Translations under genes and position numbers: made by a program | The notes under the pieces: model-generated | Seen by the model: only the letters and a program-made list of their open reading frames with translations | What the model was told of the DNA's origin: nothing | The model's database searches: none | Shown: positions 1 through 10,708 of the stretch, in pieces | Layout: every line of letters begins with the position of its first letter | Position numbering within the stretch: position 1 is the first letter of the stretch | Origin: Taxillus chinensis | Lineage: Eukaryota > Streptophyta > Magnoliopsida > Santalales > Loranthaceae | Length of the DNA: 64,000 nt | Direction: 5' to 3' | NCBI GenBank assembly: GCA_023512835.1 | Contig: CM042088.1 | Coordinates: 37,650,164-37,714,163, forward strand

Positions 1-1537
1 AGAGTTCTTCGACTCAGGAAAAACGGAGTAAGTTTGAATCGCTTGAATCGACAAGAAAAAAGTCGGAATTAAAAGCGAGGCTTGATGATTTGGCGAATTT
101 TTTTTCGAAGGCATGATCATGAGCCCAAAGAAGAAATAAAGAAACAAAACTGGGTGTCGGAGAGAAAGGAAAGAGAAGGGAGTGAGTCGGAAGGGGAGTC
201 GGCAGAGAGTTGTTACACCAGTAACTGTGAATGCTGGTTGGTTTACTTACCTTCCCTAGACATAGAAAGAAGGAAGGCGGCAGATCCCCTTGGTCGACCC
301 GGGCAGGCTCGACTTCTATGGTTTGTCTCACATAGGAACACGCCTAAAGTAAGGTTGCTGGGATGTTTCCTTAAGGACAGGGACACCCACAAGAAATTCG
401 AAGATATAGATATGTATGAGTGGTATGAAGATTTGGTGATTCCTGGTGACGACGACCAAGGCGGCAGCGACATCACCCATATTCCACCACCGCCGACATC
501 TACCGTATTATTATCCTTACCCTTGTTTTCATTGACCCGCCTTATTCATAGCACTCCTCAGATTGATGACGACGGTGACGTACTGAAACCAGGTGTGTAT
601 GAAGATGTCGGGATGTCCTTTTCCTTACCCCTCTACCCTCATCCCTCCGAGCTGATTCCCCTCCCAGGAGCATCCTATCCCAGATGATGTGTACAATGTA
701 GCGCTGATTGGCTCCTGCAACGGCCTCTACTGTCTGCGGTCCGGACCTGTGAGCATGGAGGTTTCTGTGATCGTGTGGAACCCTACCACTGCTGTGTCTA
801 GACAATTGCCGCCTTTCCCCTGTTCTGACACGAATGGTCTGATTTTTGGGTTCGGTTACGATCACTCCTCTGAGGATTACAAGGTGGTGAAGATCGTTGT
901 AGACACGCTTGAGGTTGAGGTTTTCTCCCTCTACTCTAATTCTAATGCGAATTCTTGGAGGACCGTTCATGCTTTTCCCCAACGGTGCAATTTTCAGCGT
1001 TATTTCTGTAATGGGGCCGTCTCTGTTGAGGGATGTCTGAATTGGCTTGTTTCTGCTGATAATCAGGCCAGGGTTGCTTCATTCAATCTCGCTACCGAAA
1101 CGTTTCGATTTCTGCCCCTGCCTCCTACCTACGGCACCCGATCCCATTCTTTCAAGATATCATCACTTTGGGTTCTGGACGGATGCCTTTCATTTGTCAC
1201 CGTACATGGGTTTTCGCCCGATTGGTGGCCTTCGTGGCGTGATAGGGTGTTTGACATCTGGATAATGAGAGAATACGGCAGCGTGGAATCATCGTGGACC
1301 AATGCTACCACAATAATGTTCCCCCAATCTGTTGCTTTTCCCCATCGAATCCTCTACCTATCCAAGGATGTCTTGATTCTAGAGGTCCGACTCTCACCCT
1401 CGAGACTCTTTGTGTTTAACCTCAAAGAAAACTCGTTAGTGTGTCCTCACATCCAAGGTGCCACTAAAAGGCGTGGTGGGTTAGAGCCCTACGTGCAGAG
1501 CCAGTTTCCCCTTACTGTAGGTAATCATCATCCCTAG
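1..1537 (+). pseudogene. FBA-domain (F-box-associated) gene, copy 1, frameshifted
   Basis: This is the 5'-cut paralogue of the gene at 36.7-38.0 kb. FBA domains form the substrate-recognition half of many plant SCF ubiquitin-ligase F-box proteins. The FBA-like hallmarks sit in the downstream frame (689-1537): GSCNGLYCL, VIVWNPTTAVSRQLPPF and GFGYDHSSEDYKVV. The upstream frame (82-687) matches the N-terminal part of copy 3. A one-base C insertion near 669, relative to copy 3, splits the two frames. The copies also differ by an extra T in the T run near 105 and by 15 in-frame bases near 540-555. The codon that is ATG in copy 3 (36705) reads GGG here. I infer a pseudogene; the true 5' end lies outside the window. 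Confidence 0.8.
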
Positions 1538-1854
1538 ATTGTCTGCCCCCTACTTATATATGTTTACATGTGTAATTTTCATTTCTTACTGCACCACTGT
1601 CACCATGATTGTGATTCCTTCCTGCACCAATATTGACTTGTCCCAATCCGTCTTTAATTGTAGTACACTGATTCGGAAAAGCTCTTATTTTTATGTATCT
1701 TAGTAGTCTATATTGCTCATTCTCCTGCTGCCCGAGTACCAAACCGCCCCTAGTTATGCCTCGCCACAAAGTAGTATTTTCTAATAGAATCTTGAATTTG
1801 GTCCGTCTGCCTGAATGGCAGGAATGGTCACAAGTGGGTGAAATTGGATGTTAA

Positions 1855-2469
1855 GAGCATCTCCAATCCATTAGCAAAAGCTATAGCAAAATATTACTGA
1901 AATTGATCTCCAATGGCTTAGGTATATCATTAGCAATAGCAAAAACAAAAGTTAAATATAGCTTTTATTTTTGCTTTAATTGACCTTGCCAGGTCAGCAA
2001 ATATGATAAAATTACTCATGAGTCGATCCCTCATCCTCCCGTCCCCGTCTCCATCCCTCCCCCTCGTCCGTCCCTGTCTCCATCCTTCCCGTGTCTGGCA
2101 GATCTCGTTCGTTCCCCCCCTCCCCTCGCTCGACCACCTGCGCGATGGCGCCCCCTCTTGCACGACGTCAAGCAACGACGCCCCCCCAACCTCCCCCACC
2201 CCCCCCCCCGCGTGAGATCCGCTCCCACTGCGCGAGGCCCCCAATCCCCACTTGCGCGATCCTGGCGATCTCTGCTCACACGACGGCATCCTCTGCTAGG
2301 GTAGATTGATGTTACACCTTAGCATTGAAAAAAGGATATTGTGGGAAAAATAAAATTGAAGTAAAATATAAATGGTATAGCATTGGAGCAATATTAGTTA
2401 AAGTAGTACTATAACAAGTTAAATGTAATTTTAGCTCATTTTAATTAGCTAGAATGATTGGAGATGCTC
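1855..2469. mobile_element. Tourist/PIF-Harbinger-like MITE 1 (TSD TAA)
   Basis: The ends are inverted repeats, GAGCATCTCCAAT on the left and ATTGGAGATGCTC on the right, flanked by TAA at 1852-1854 and 2470-2472. TWA target duplications are typical of the PIF/Harbinger superfamily. The paralogous flank at about 17851-17865 reads straight through with a single TAA, so it is an empty site. The interior is AT-rich around a C-rich core (about 2030-2290) and has no transposase. Confidence 0.85.
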
Positions 2470-2472
2470 TAA

Positions 2473-3085
2473 TACTAGTTAGATATAGCTTTACTCTAAT
2501 TTGAGACCTTTTAGAATATTAACATGCACTCAACCCTTACTTTCTCGTACTAATGAAAATAGTTAGGATGCACACCCGGTGAAAATACATAAGGTATATA
2601 TTAGATGCATTATGGGCTTTATATTCAAACTAAAATCAAGCTCAACCTCGTATTTGCAACCCTGATTTTTTCACTAATTGGGTTAGTATTTATGGTGATT
2701 GGGGGAGTTGACCATTATTACATAAATAAAATTGTATGAATGAACATATATTCATTTGCTATTTTTTCGATAGACACTTGCCTAAGTGAGCTCAAATAGG
2801 TTACAATTACCGTATCCAAATGGGTGTGAGACGAGTGTTTGTAAAATTAAAAATACTAGATGAAAATTGGTATGGCAACATGCATGGGAGGATAGTGCTC
2901 ATTTAACAATTCATTTTAAAAAAATCATTATATTGCCTTTTATTTTAGTGTTTTCTTAAAGAACTCGTAATTGAATTTTTGTTAACTTGAATGAAGACAT
3001 TTTTCATTTAGTAATTTTATCCGGATATGGTTATCATGTTTACAAACACACTGGTTAAAATAGATAAAGTGATATCTGATTTGTG
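2473..3085. other. 3' flank of FBA copy 1, then AT-rich spacer
   Basis: The first 130 bases match the 3' flanks of copies 2 (about 17859-17970) and 3 (about 38315-38400). The rest is AT-rich and I see no gene in it. Confidence 0.7.
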
Positions 3086-3093
3086 TCTTGACA

Positions 3094-3440
3094 TAGGAAT
3101 GACAACAGAGCGGGTTTGGGACGGGTTACTCCTATTTTGAATCTTTGCCACTTAAGAAAATCATATCTCAAACCCGCTCCGAATTCGATTGCGTTGACCC
3201 GAAACTCGTTCCAATAGGGTTGGGGCGGGGTCGGGCGGGTATCTGGCAAATCTGCTTTATTACCTTATATATTCGGGTTTGGGATGAATTATTTCTATTC
3301 TGAACCCGTCATAAATCCTTGACGGGTCGGAGATATCCGTTCTAAACCCACCCAAATCCGATTATATTAATTTCAAACCCATTCCATTAAGGGCACGATG
3401 GGACAGGTATCCAATATAATCCACTCCATTGTCATTCTTA
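3094..3440. mobile_element. Small hAT-like MITE
   Basis: The terminal inverted repeats are TAGGAATGACAA at 3094 and TTGTCATTCTTA ending at 3440, with subterminal GGGTTTGGGACGGG-type motifs as in many plant hAT MITEs. The candidate 8-bp target duplications, 3086-3093 (tcttgaca) and 3441-3448 (tccgtaca), match at only 5 of 8 bases. The right flank continues into sequence paralogous to about 35872 onward. Confidence 0.55.
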
Positions 3441-3459
3441 TCCGTACACAACCATAATG

Positions 3460-3462
<3 letters not shown>

Positions 3463-3508
<46 letters not shown>
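3463..3508. repeat. (AT)n microsatellite
   Basis: Uninterrupted AT dinucleotides. The paralogous site near 35893 lacks the expansion. Confidence 0.9.
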
Positions 3509-3511
<3 letters not shown>

Positions 3512-3639
3512 TTGCATTATATTTAAAACCTAAAATATATATTGGGTTGGGTAACTTTGTGGTGGAGATACTTTTAAAGATGCATGGAATATTGATAATT
3601 TTTTTTTAAAAAATATAACCCGACCCCATACACTTAGCG

Positions 3640-4440
3640 CCCAACCTGCCCACACGCCAGAAAATTCATGCAAAATGAAATGCTACTGGCAACCCAAGAC
3701 CTCACCCATGACTGGATAGCTGCTAAACTAGCCATGAGGCTAACTAAGTTTTATTATTAAAGCTTATGTAAATGATATATATACTTATTATGTCACATAT
3801 AAATAATAGTAATAATAATTATAATTATAATTATTAATATTAATATTACTAATTATAATTATAATTATTAATATTAATAAATAATGCATACTTTATTTTA
3901 AAAATAAAAGTAATTACAAAGTATATATATATTTGTATTATAATAAAAACTAAATGTACTATTACTATTTTGATATAAAATAAAAATTAATTAGATTCAA
4001 ATTTAGTTTTAAATTTATTAATAAATTGATTTATGATTCGGTGATCCAATCAAATATTATTTGATTAAAAATGTATTAATATTTAAACTAATAATATCAT
4101 TTACCTATTTTATTGCTTTTAGTTCAAATATGAAATACATACTATCAAGTGTCTAAAAACTCAAAAGTCACTCTCACCATGGATGACTTATATCACACAT
4201 AAAATAAAATACAGATACTAGTCATATTAATTCGATTGAAATTTAGTTTTAAATTTATTAATATGCATTTAAAACTAAATAATTAAATCAAGTATTATTT
4301 GATCGATAAATAAATTTATATATAAACTTATAATATTATTTACATGATTTATTACTTAAGCTTTTAACCTAAATATAAAATGCATACTATCAAAAGTCAA
4401 ATTTAACTCTCACAATGTATTAGATAGTATATCAAACTTT
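3640..4440. repeat. Left arm of long inverted repeat (with 9.56-10.30 kb)
   Basis: This AT-rich segment is the reverse complement of about 9560-10300 along most of its length. It includes an internal imperfect duplication of about 245 bp (3978-4190 and 4222-4440), also present in the other arm. A minus-strand tRNA-like head lies at about 3690-3745. The arms probably belong to one long-TIR element, or to an inverted pair, later opened by insertions at 4.8-9.3 kb. Confidence 0.65.
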
Positions 4441-4830
4441 TTAGTATTGTTTAATTAACTAATAACATTAGTTATAATTATAATAGTGTATATATATACA
4501 TACACACACACACACACACTTACACTTAATAACTAGCCTTATACAAAAATAATCATATTATTGATCATTTTAATTACATTAAGGGAAACAAGTTTGAGAA
4601 ACATGACTTGTCATACTATCGTATTACTTATAACAAAAGTAATATGATAACTATGTTATATAATTATATTAATTAGGTTTTCATTAATGTGTTATCATTT
4701 ATTACTAATGATAATTGTATTATTTAAATTATTACTACTCGATACTCAAGGCACTACTTATTGATTATAATTTATAAGTGCATATATATATATATATAGT
4801 GACAATTATATAATTATATATATTATACAT
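4441..4830. other. AT-rich spacer with (AC)n and (AT)n runs
   Basis: There is an ACAC run near 4500-4518 and an AT run near 4782-4797. I see no coding potential. Confidence 0.6.
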
Positions 4831-4831
4831 A

Positions 4832-6020
4832 TCTGAGGCCGCACACCCCGCCCTACTATAAATTTTTTTAAAGCAATAATATTTAATTAAAATATTATGT
4901 CAAAATAAGTTTGCACACCCTAACCTAGTCATCGCACACCCTATCCCGTTCTCGTCGCATAGAAGCCGCAAGGCGTAGCCGCCCAACCCCAACGCCGTTG
5001 GCACGGCTTGCGGCTTGCCAACGCCTAACGTCCATTGCGCGCGCCCGGCTTTTGCCAGGAACCATCGCCCAATGCTCTGGAGCCCATTGCTCACACTTGT
5101 TGCCGCCGGCAACCATTGCCACCCGTAGCCCAACGCCTTCCTACATCGACCGAGATCTAGACCCAGCCGAACATCGTCCGACTGTCCCAAGGAATTAGGT
5201 GGGTTTGCCTCTAACTACTATCCTTTTTAATAATTTCGAAATGTATTTTGAAATTTTAAATATCTAGTAGTAAAAATCTCAGTTGTGTAGGAAAATAAAT
5301 ATAGCTACCGCATCATCATTCTCTTCTTTTGTAAGAGGAATAAGCAACATATTTTTCATATTTTGGACAAAAGTGTTGTCTTCTAATTTCCTGAAATAAA
5401 CATACCCACATGTATATGGTTTCCTATGCAATGTGATAAAAAACCAATGAACAGTAATTAATATATATTACGCACACATACAAGAACTCTTTTGGTCTCG
5501 ATTTGTTTGTCTACGAATTATGAGACCCTTTTATTCGTATTGTGTTATTCAATAATTTCAATTGGGCTTTGATTTAGAAATTTTTTTAATGTATAAATAG
5601 CTAGTGTTTGATATAATGAATTTTGTAGTGCTTGACTACGTACTGTAATAAATTTAATGTTTGTAGTTTTTAAGTATTTCCAATTGTTGTTGCTAGTAAT
5701 AGATAAATTTGTAATAAGGAAACCAAATTTTTTTCTGCTTCTGCCTTTTTTTTCTAAGCGATTTTGCGTTGACTTAAATAATTTTCCTTCGGATCCTGAG
5801 CTACGAGAACTGATGTCATTATGTAAGAATATCAAGCTATGAAGACTACATGAGAATTTTATGAAATTTCTTGAATTTTTTTTAGTAATGTTATATTTTA
5901 AAATTTATATAACTATCTTGATATAATAACATTTTATGTAATACTTTTTTATAGTGTTACATTTAAGATTTGCAATAAAAATTGAACACTCTGAATAAAT
6001 TTTCTGGAGCCGCCCCTGAT
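4832..6020 (+). mobile_element. hAT/TTF-type element remnant
   Basis: The right edge, GGAGCCGCCCCTG (about 6008-6020), reads in reverse as CAGGGGCGGCTCC, resembling ends of plant TTF-zinc-finger hAT elements. The left edge near 4832 has a poor match, CTGAGGCCGC. A short plus-strand frame (5657-5842) ends with DLNNFPSDPEL, resembling the start of the TTF-type/DUF4371 region, then hits a stop. A GC-rich block at 4920-5190 has no convincing protein. I see no clear 8-bp target duplication. Confidence 0.4.
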
Positions 6021-6903
6021 ATCATATATAACATAAGTAATATGATAATTGTTGAGTATCAAAAGTCTAATAACTGATGTCAGGGATGTCACACTCCGAA
6101 TTTCCAATCAGAGGAAACCAGGTTAGTGACTCCCCTTTACCCACGCTACTGGATAAGGGGTTGGGATAAATAATACACACAGAACATCACAATCATCCAC
6201 AAAAAAATGTCCACAAGACAAAATCACATATCTTTATTAAACTCAAATGTCTTTTACATCATTTCCCTATTGGGGTTACAATGGTTCCACAAAAGAATAT
6301 AAAACAAAGCAAGCAAAGTAATAAACTATGTCTTCCACCTTGGTGTCCCACCTAACGCCTGTAGGTTCCTGAAAGGAAAACAAATCACAATAGGATGGGT
6401 GAGCAACCATAGCTCAAGTAGGGATCATGTCTCCCCAACCCATCTCATGCTCTTAACATCTACATGATGGCGTGCACAAGTGAAGTGTCGTGGCAACAAA
6501 ATATAAACGAGGTTTTGAACAACATTTATAATTAAGGCAACACATAGGCAAGCACAACTACAACCACGGCCACATAGGCTTCCACAATTTCACGGCCACA
6601 CAGGCTACCACAGTTCCACACAAGACACTTACAAGCACAACACAATAATACATAATCATAACACATCAAATAAACACAAACATTCAACATCCATCACCCA
6701 AGCCATTATTAGGGTCAAGTTCACAACCCTCTTATAATCCCCAAGTTCCCAATGAGACTCTACCGTGAAACTATCTCGCATGAACTCAACCCCACCATGA
6801 AACGGACCTGTAATCCCCACTAACCCCGGACTCATCAACGTTCACAGGCACAACATGCCAATAAAGGCCAATATCCATATAGGAGATCACAACTATATGA
6901 ATT

Positions 6904-6904
<1 letters not shown>

Positions 6905-6949
<45 letters not shown>
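6905..6949. repeat. (AT)n microsatellite
   Basis: AT dinucleotide run inside the solo LTR. Confidence 0.9.
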
Positions 6950-6950
<1 letters not shown>

Positions 6951-7122
6951 CATACCAATTACCTCGAGGTCTAACCCTAGAACAAGTTCAAGAGGTACGA
7001 ATCCCTACCTCGAGTTCTTGTAGCGTTAGGGTTTGAAATTAGAAGATCCTCTTAGCTCTTTGCTCCTCTCCAAAGGCGCCTCTCTCTCCAAGAGCGCGGT
7101 GGCAACGAACGCACCAAGAATG

Positions 7123-7123
7123 G

Positions 7124-7170
<47 letters not shown>

Positions 7171-7171
7171 G
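7123..7171. repeat. (TC)n microsatellite
   Basis: TC dinucleotide run with one interruption inside the solo LTR. The frames it creates on both strands are artefacts. Confidence 0.9.
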
Positions 7172-7466
7172 CGACAAGAACTTTAGAAGAACAAAACCCT
7201 AAAATCGAAAAATAGAAAATCATATCGAAAATACGCTGCAACGAGAGGCAACATTGATAAAAAACAGGCGGGATCGACCACATCGACCACCCTTTTCTCG
7301 TGTCGACCAGACCCCACATCGACCAAACTTCACATCACACAAGGTCGATCTCAAGCTAGGTCGATCACGTCGACCTCACATCGACCACTTTTCGCATCGA
7401 CCAACACGCGGTAAAGCTTTCGAGAAACCGCACTTGGTCGACGTCGACCGACCTAAGAATTTTATG

Positions 7467-8981
7467 TGATAGGCTTGCGGCAAGTGCCTGGTCAAGTAAT
7501 AGAGTGGAGTATTTAAATCTCCCAGGTTATCGAACCCACAGGGAGATAGGAATTCGTTGTTAAGCAATGAACACCAAGCTAACAGGTTTTCTTTTATGTC
7601 TGGATAATTGTTTTTGTTGTGAGTTTAACCTAAATTCTAGGCAAGCAAATGCAGAACCTGGAATTGACAAACTATTGGTAAATCACTTAAATTGGATATT
7701 TCAATGTTATAAGGACCTAGGGTCACAATTTCACCACCCAATGGTCTATAACACTCTGGTTATGGCATTTGGTCTTGAATTAAACAATCTAAGCCTTAAT
7801 TCATATTCATGTTGATTATCACCTACCTATCTTACACTTGGTCCATGCTTGAGACAGGTTTAAGTCTTTTATTCCATTTGGTCCATGAGAATAAAAGTTA
7901 TCGGAGGAAGATAATCAATCTAAAAATTGCAGACTTGGTCGGTCATGCAATCATCGGACCTAACTCACTAAAATCCACCTTAGACAAAGGCTGAGATAAC
8001 CCAATCATGCATAAATCAGGCTTTGCATTCAACCAATAATGAATTAAATATGAACAGAATATTTTTCCAAATGAACAAGCAAAATCCATAACCCAAAGTT
8101 ATTACATCTCATTGGGAGCTACATTGCTCCCTTAGATAGAAGAGTTTTACCCCATAATCATAAAACCATAAAATGCATAACTCATGATTACAAGTACCAA
8201 AAAATAGAAAGAGAGACAAATAGATGAACAATAGCCTCGGCCTTCTCCTCTTCGTACCCTAGCCTCTGCCACCAAGAATTGATCTCCACCACGAGTTAGC
8301 GTCCAAGAATGATCGGTCCGTGTCTCCAGGCAATGGATGATTGCTCTCTAGGAATCCGGATCCCTTTGCTGTGCACCACTAGCCTCTATTTATAGGGCTG
8401 CATAGGTAAAACAAGGTGTGCCCTAGTTGCCAGTCTTGTCGCTACCAAAACGACGTAGTTTTGGTAAGTGACACTATTCTTCGTTCCAAGCTCAATAAAA
8501 CTCAATCCAAACCGAATTTGAACTAGGACCTTTAGGTAAAAATTATCAGAACAATGAAACCAAGCCTCCGGAGCACAAATACACTTGCCCGCGACAATGC
8601 ACGTGACAATGCCCATTGTCGCGGGCACCTCCAATTAGGCTCAAACTTGCTCCACTGACTTCCACATAGCATGTAGAAGGCTCCCATGAACTTAGATCTC
8701 TGCTCGCGACAATGACCATTGTTGTGGGCAACTTGAATTTGCCTCCTTTCGAGTCCATCTTCTGCCCACAGGTTCTTCTTGAGTGTACAAGGTGATCTAG
8801 CAAATGTGTGTGAGAAAAATCTTCCTCAAAACCTGTCAAAATCACTCAAAAAGTACCATTATACACAAAACAATGTCTTCCCATGGGTTAGAGTAAATGT
8901 ATGCAAATTACCATGCAAATAAGCCTTAATCACACTCTAAAACATCCTAAACATGGCATAGAATAACGGCATAAATGCACA
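7467..8981. mobile_element. Nested LTR-like insertion (TGATAGG...GCACA)
   Basis: It begins TGATAGGCTTGCGG and ends AATGCACA. Near-perfect 5-bp duplications flank it, TTATG (7462-7466) and TTATC (8982-8986). TCGACC-rich host LTR sequence resumes on both sides. The interior is noncoding and includes TCGAACCCACAGGGAG near 7532, a motif I have seen in plant LTR repeats. I infer a solo LTR or short noncoding retroelement, with orientation unproven. Confidence 0.6.
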
Positions 8982-9325
8982 TTATCATCGACCACACATC
9001 GACCCACGCCGACCTTCATGTCGTATCGACTAACACTCTTTGGAAACTCCTCTCGATCGGCATCGACCACCCGCCACGCCAGATCGACCACGTCGACCCC
9101 CGCCACACCGACCAAGGTTGCATCGACCAGCCTTCACATGAAAATCCAACTTAGCTTTCTCCAAAATAATTTTGCTTCCAGGGCACCGCCCTTGACCCCC
9201 CCCATGCTGGCTGATGGCCCGAGATCCCCGCCGAGGCATGCGCCCTCGGACTCCCGCTAACCGTCTGGACAAGAGTCACAATTGACTAACTCCTCACATC
9301 CCAAAACATGGGTCATTACAAGGGA

Positions 9326-9560
9326 GTTCGTTGATAAATATATATGTCATAAATGATTATTATTACTATGTTTACATAATTAGTGTTAGTGTATATACAT
9401 TAAATGTAACATATAAATAATATTAGTAGCAATAATAATAATAAGGAATAAATGTTTTACTTTAAAAAGAATATCAATTACAAAGTATATATACTTATAT
9501 TTTAATAAAAATAATATTAAAAAGTATAAAATAATGTTTTAATATAAAATACAAGCATAT
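9326..9560. other. AT-rich sequence resuming after the solo LTR
   Basis: No coding potential. It continues the sequence that was interrupted at 6086. Confidence 0.6.
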
Positions 9561-10300
9561 AAAATACAAGTGATATAATTATATAGTATATTAGTATGAA
9601 CTAAGATATTATGTATAACATAAGTAATCATATAATTATTCAATCAAATAATATTTAATTAGATTATTTAGTATTAAATTGACATATTAATATTTGTCAA
9701 AACTAAATTTCAAACTAATTAATGTCCATCTACAAATTATTTTATTCATGATATGAGTCATGCATTGTGAGAGTGACTTTGACATTTGATAGTATGTATT
9801 TCATATTTAAATTAAAAGTAATAAAATATTTAAATGATATTATTAGTTTAAATATTAATACATTTTCAATCAAATGATATTTGATTGGATCACCTAATCA
9901 TAAATCAACTTATTAATAAATTTAAAACTAAATTTGAATATAATTAATTTGTATTTTATATCAAAATAGTAATATTAAATTTAGTTTTTATTATAATATA
10001 AATATATATATATATACTTTGTAATTACTTTTATTTTTAAAATAAAGTATGTATTATTTATTAATATTAATAATTATAATTAGTAATATTAATATTATTA
10101 TTAATAATTATAATTATAGTTATAATTATTATTACTATTATTTATATGTGACATAATAAGTATATATATCATTTATATAAGCTTAAACAAAAAAAATTGA
10201 GTTAGCTTGATGGTTTAGCAGTTATCCATGCATGGGTAAGGTCCTGGGTTCAAAACTTGCCAGTAGTGTGGGCAAGCTTGGGCGTGGTGGGCTGGATGGG
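9560..10300. repeat. Right arm of long inverted repeat
   Basis: Reverse complement of about 3640-4440. The outer end continues to 10604 through GC-rich GGGGCGGG motifs. Confidence 0.65.
10200..10262 (+). repeat. tRNA-like (SINE-type) head
   Basis: An A-box-like TTAGCTTGATGG (10202-10213) and a B-box-like GGTTCAAAACT (10248-10258) are about 35 bases apart, as in tRNA-derived RNA polymerase III promoters. There is no tRNA cloverleaf, so this is not a tRNA gene. A mirror copy lies in the left arm. Confidence 0.5.
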
Positions 10301-10604
10301 CTTGGGCGGGCTATACACTGGGTATTGGGTAAACGGGCGGGGATTTTTCCCGGGGCGGGGCATGCTTACCCCGTCCCCGCCTCGTTATCCGACGGGGCAA
10401 CGAGATAATCGGGTAAACGGGGTGGGGATTTTTCCGGGGCGGGTATGGGGGCGGGGCATGCTTGCCCCGTCCCCGACTCCGTTACCCGGTGGGGCAAAAA
10501 GCTGTTGCCCCATACCCGTCCCGTATCCCGTTAAATTAAAAAAATACCGGCTCCATCGAGGCGGGTACGGGGCGGGGCGGGTACGCGTAAAATTGCCATC
10601 ACTA
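10301..10604. repeat. GC-rich subterminal repeats with hAT-like end
   Basis: Repeated GGGGCGGG/CCCCGTCCCCG motifs run up to AATTGCCATCACTA at 10591-10604. In reverse this begins TAGTGATGGCAA, typical of plant hAT-like termini. No partner terminus remains at the left arm. Sequence paralogous to about 36077 onward resumes just after. Confidence 0.5.
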
Positions 10605-10708
10605 TTAACCCGACCCATGATACAATTACAAATTGAGTTTGTTTGTAAGGTAACTAGGGTTAGTAGTTAAGTTAGAAGGGGGGGAGGGGGTGGTTTATTC
10701 ACCTTTTA
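10605..10708 (+). other. Displaced 5' flank of FBA copy 2
   Basis: It matches 36077-36163, the region upstream of FBA copy 3, with the landmark TGGTTTATTCACCTTTTA. The rest of copy 2 resumes only at 17188. Confidence 0.75.

Larger units (their letters stand above)
6087..9320 (+). mobile_element. Solo LTR, TGTCAC family (TSD AGGGA), interrupted
   Basis: It starts TGTCACACTCC, ends GGTCATTACA, and is flanked by AGGGA at 6082-6086 and 9321-9325, the 5-bp duplication expected of LTR retrotransposon integration. Both ends match the minus-strand copy at 21004-22836. After removing the nested element at 7467-8981 it is about 1.7 kb and noncoding, so I read it as a solo LTR. Its distal part carries many interspersed TCGACCA motifs (7270-7460 and 8990-9130). 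Confidence 0.85.

Noticed and set aside
1930..2309. Glycine/arginine- or proline-rich frames in MITE 1
   Set aside because: C-rich noncoding core of a MITE; overlapping frames on both strands and no homology to transposase.
10200..10262. tRNA gene
   Set aside because: A- and B-box-like motifs are present but there is no acceptor or anticodon stem pairing; SINE-like at most.
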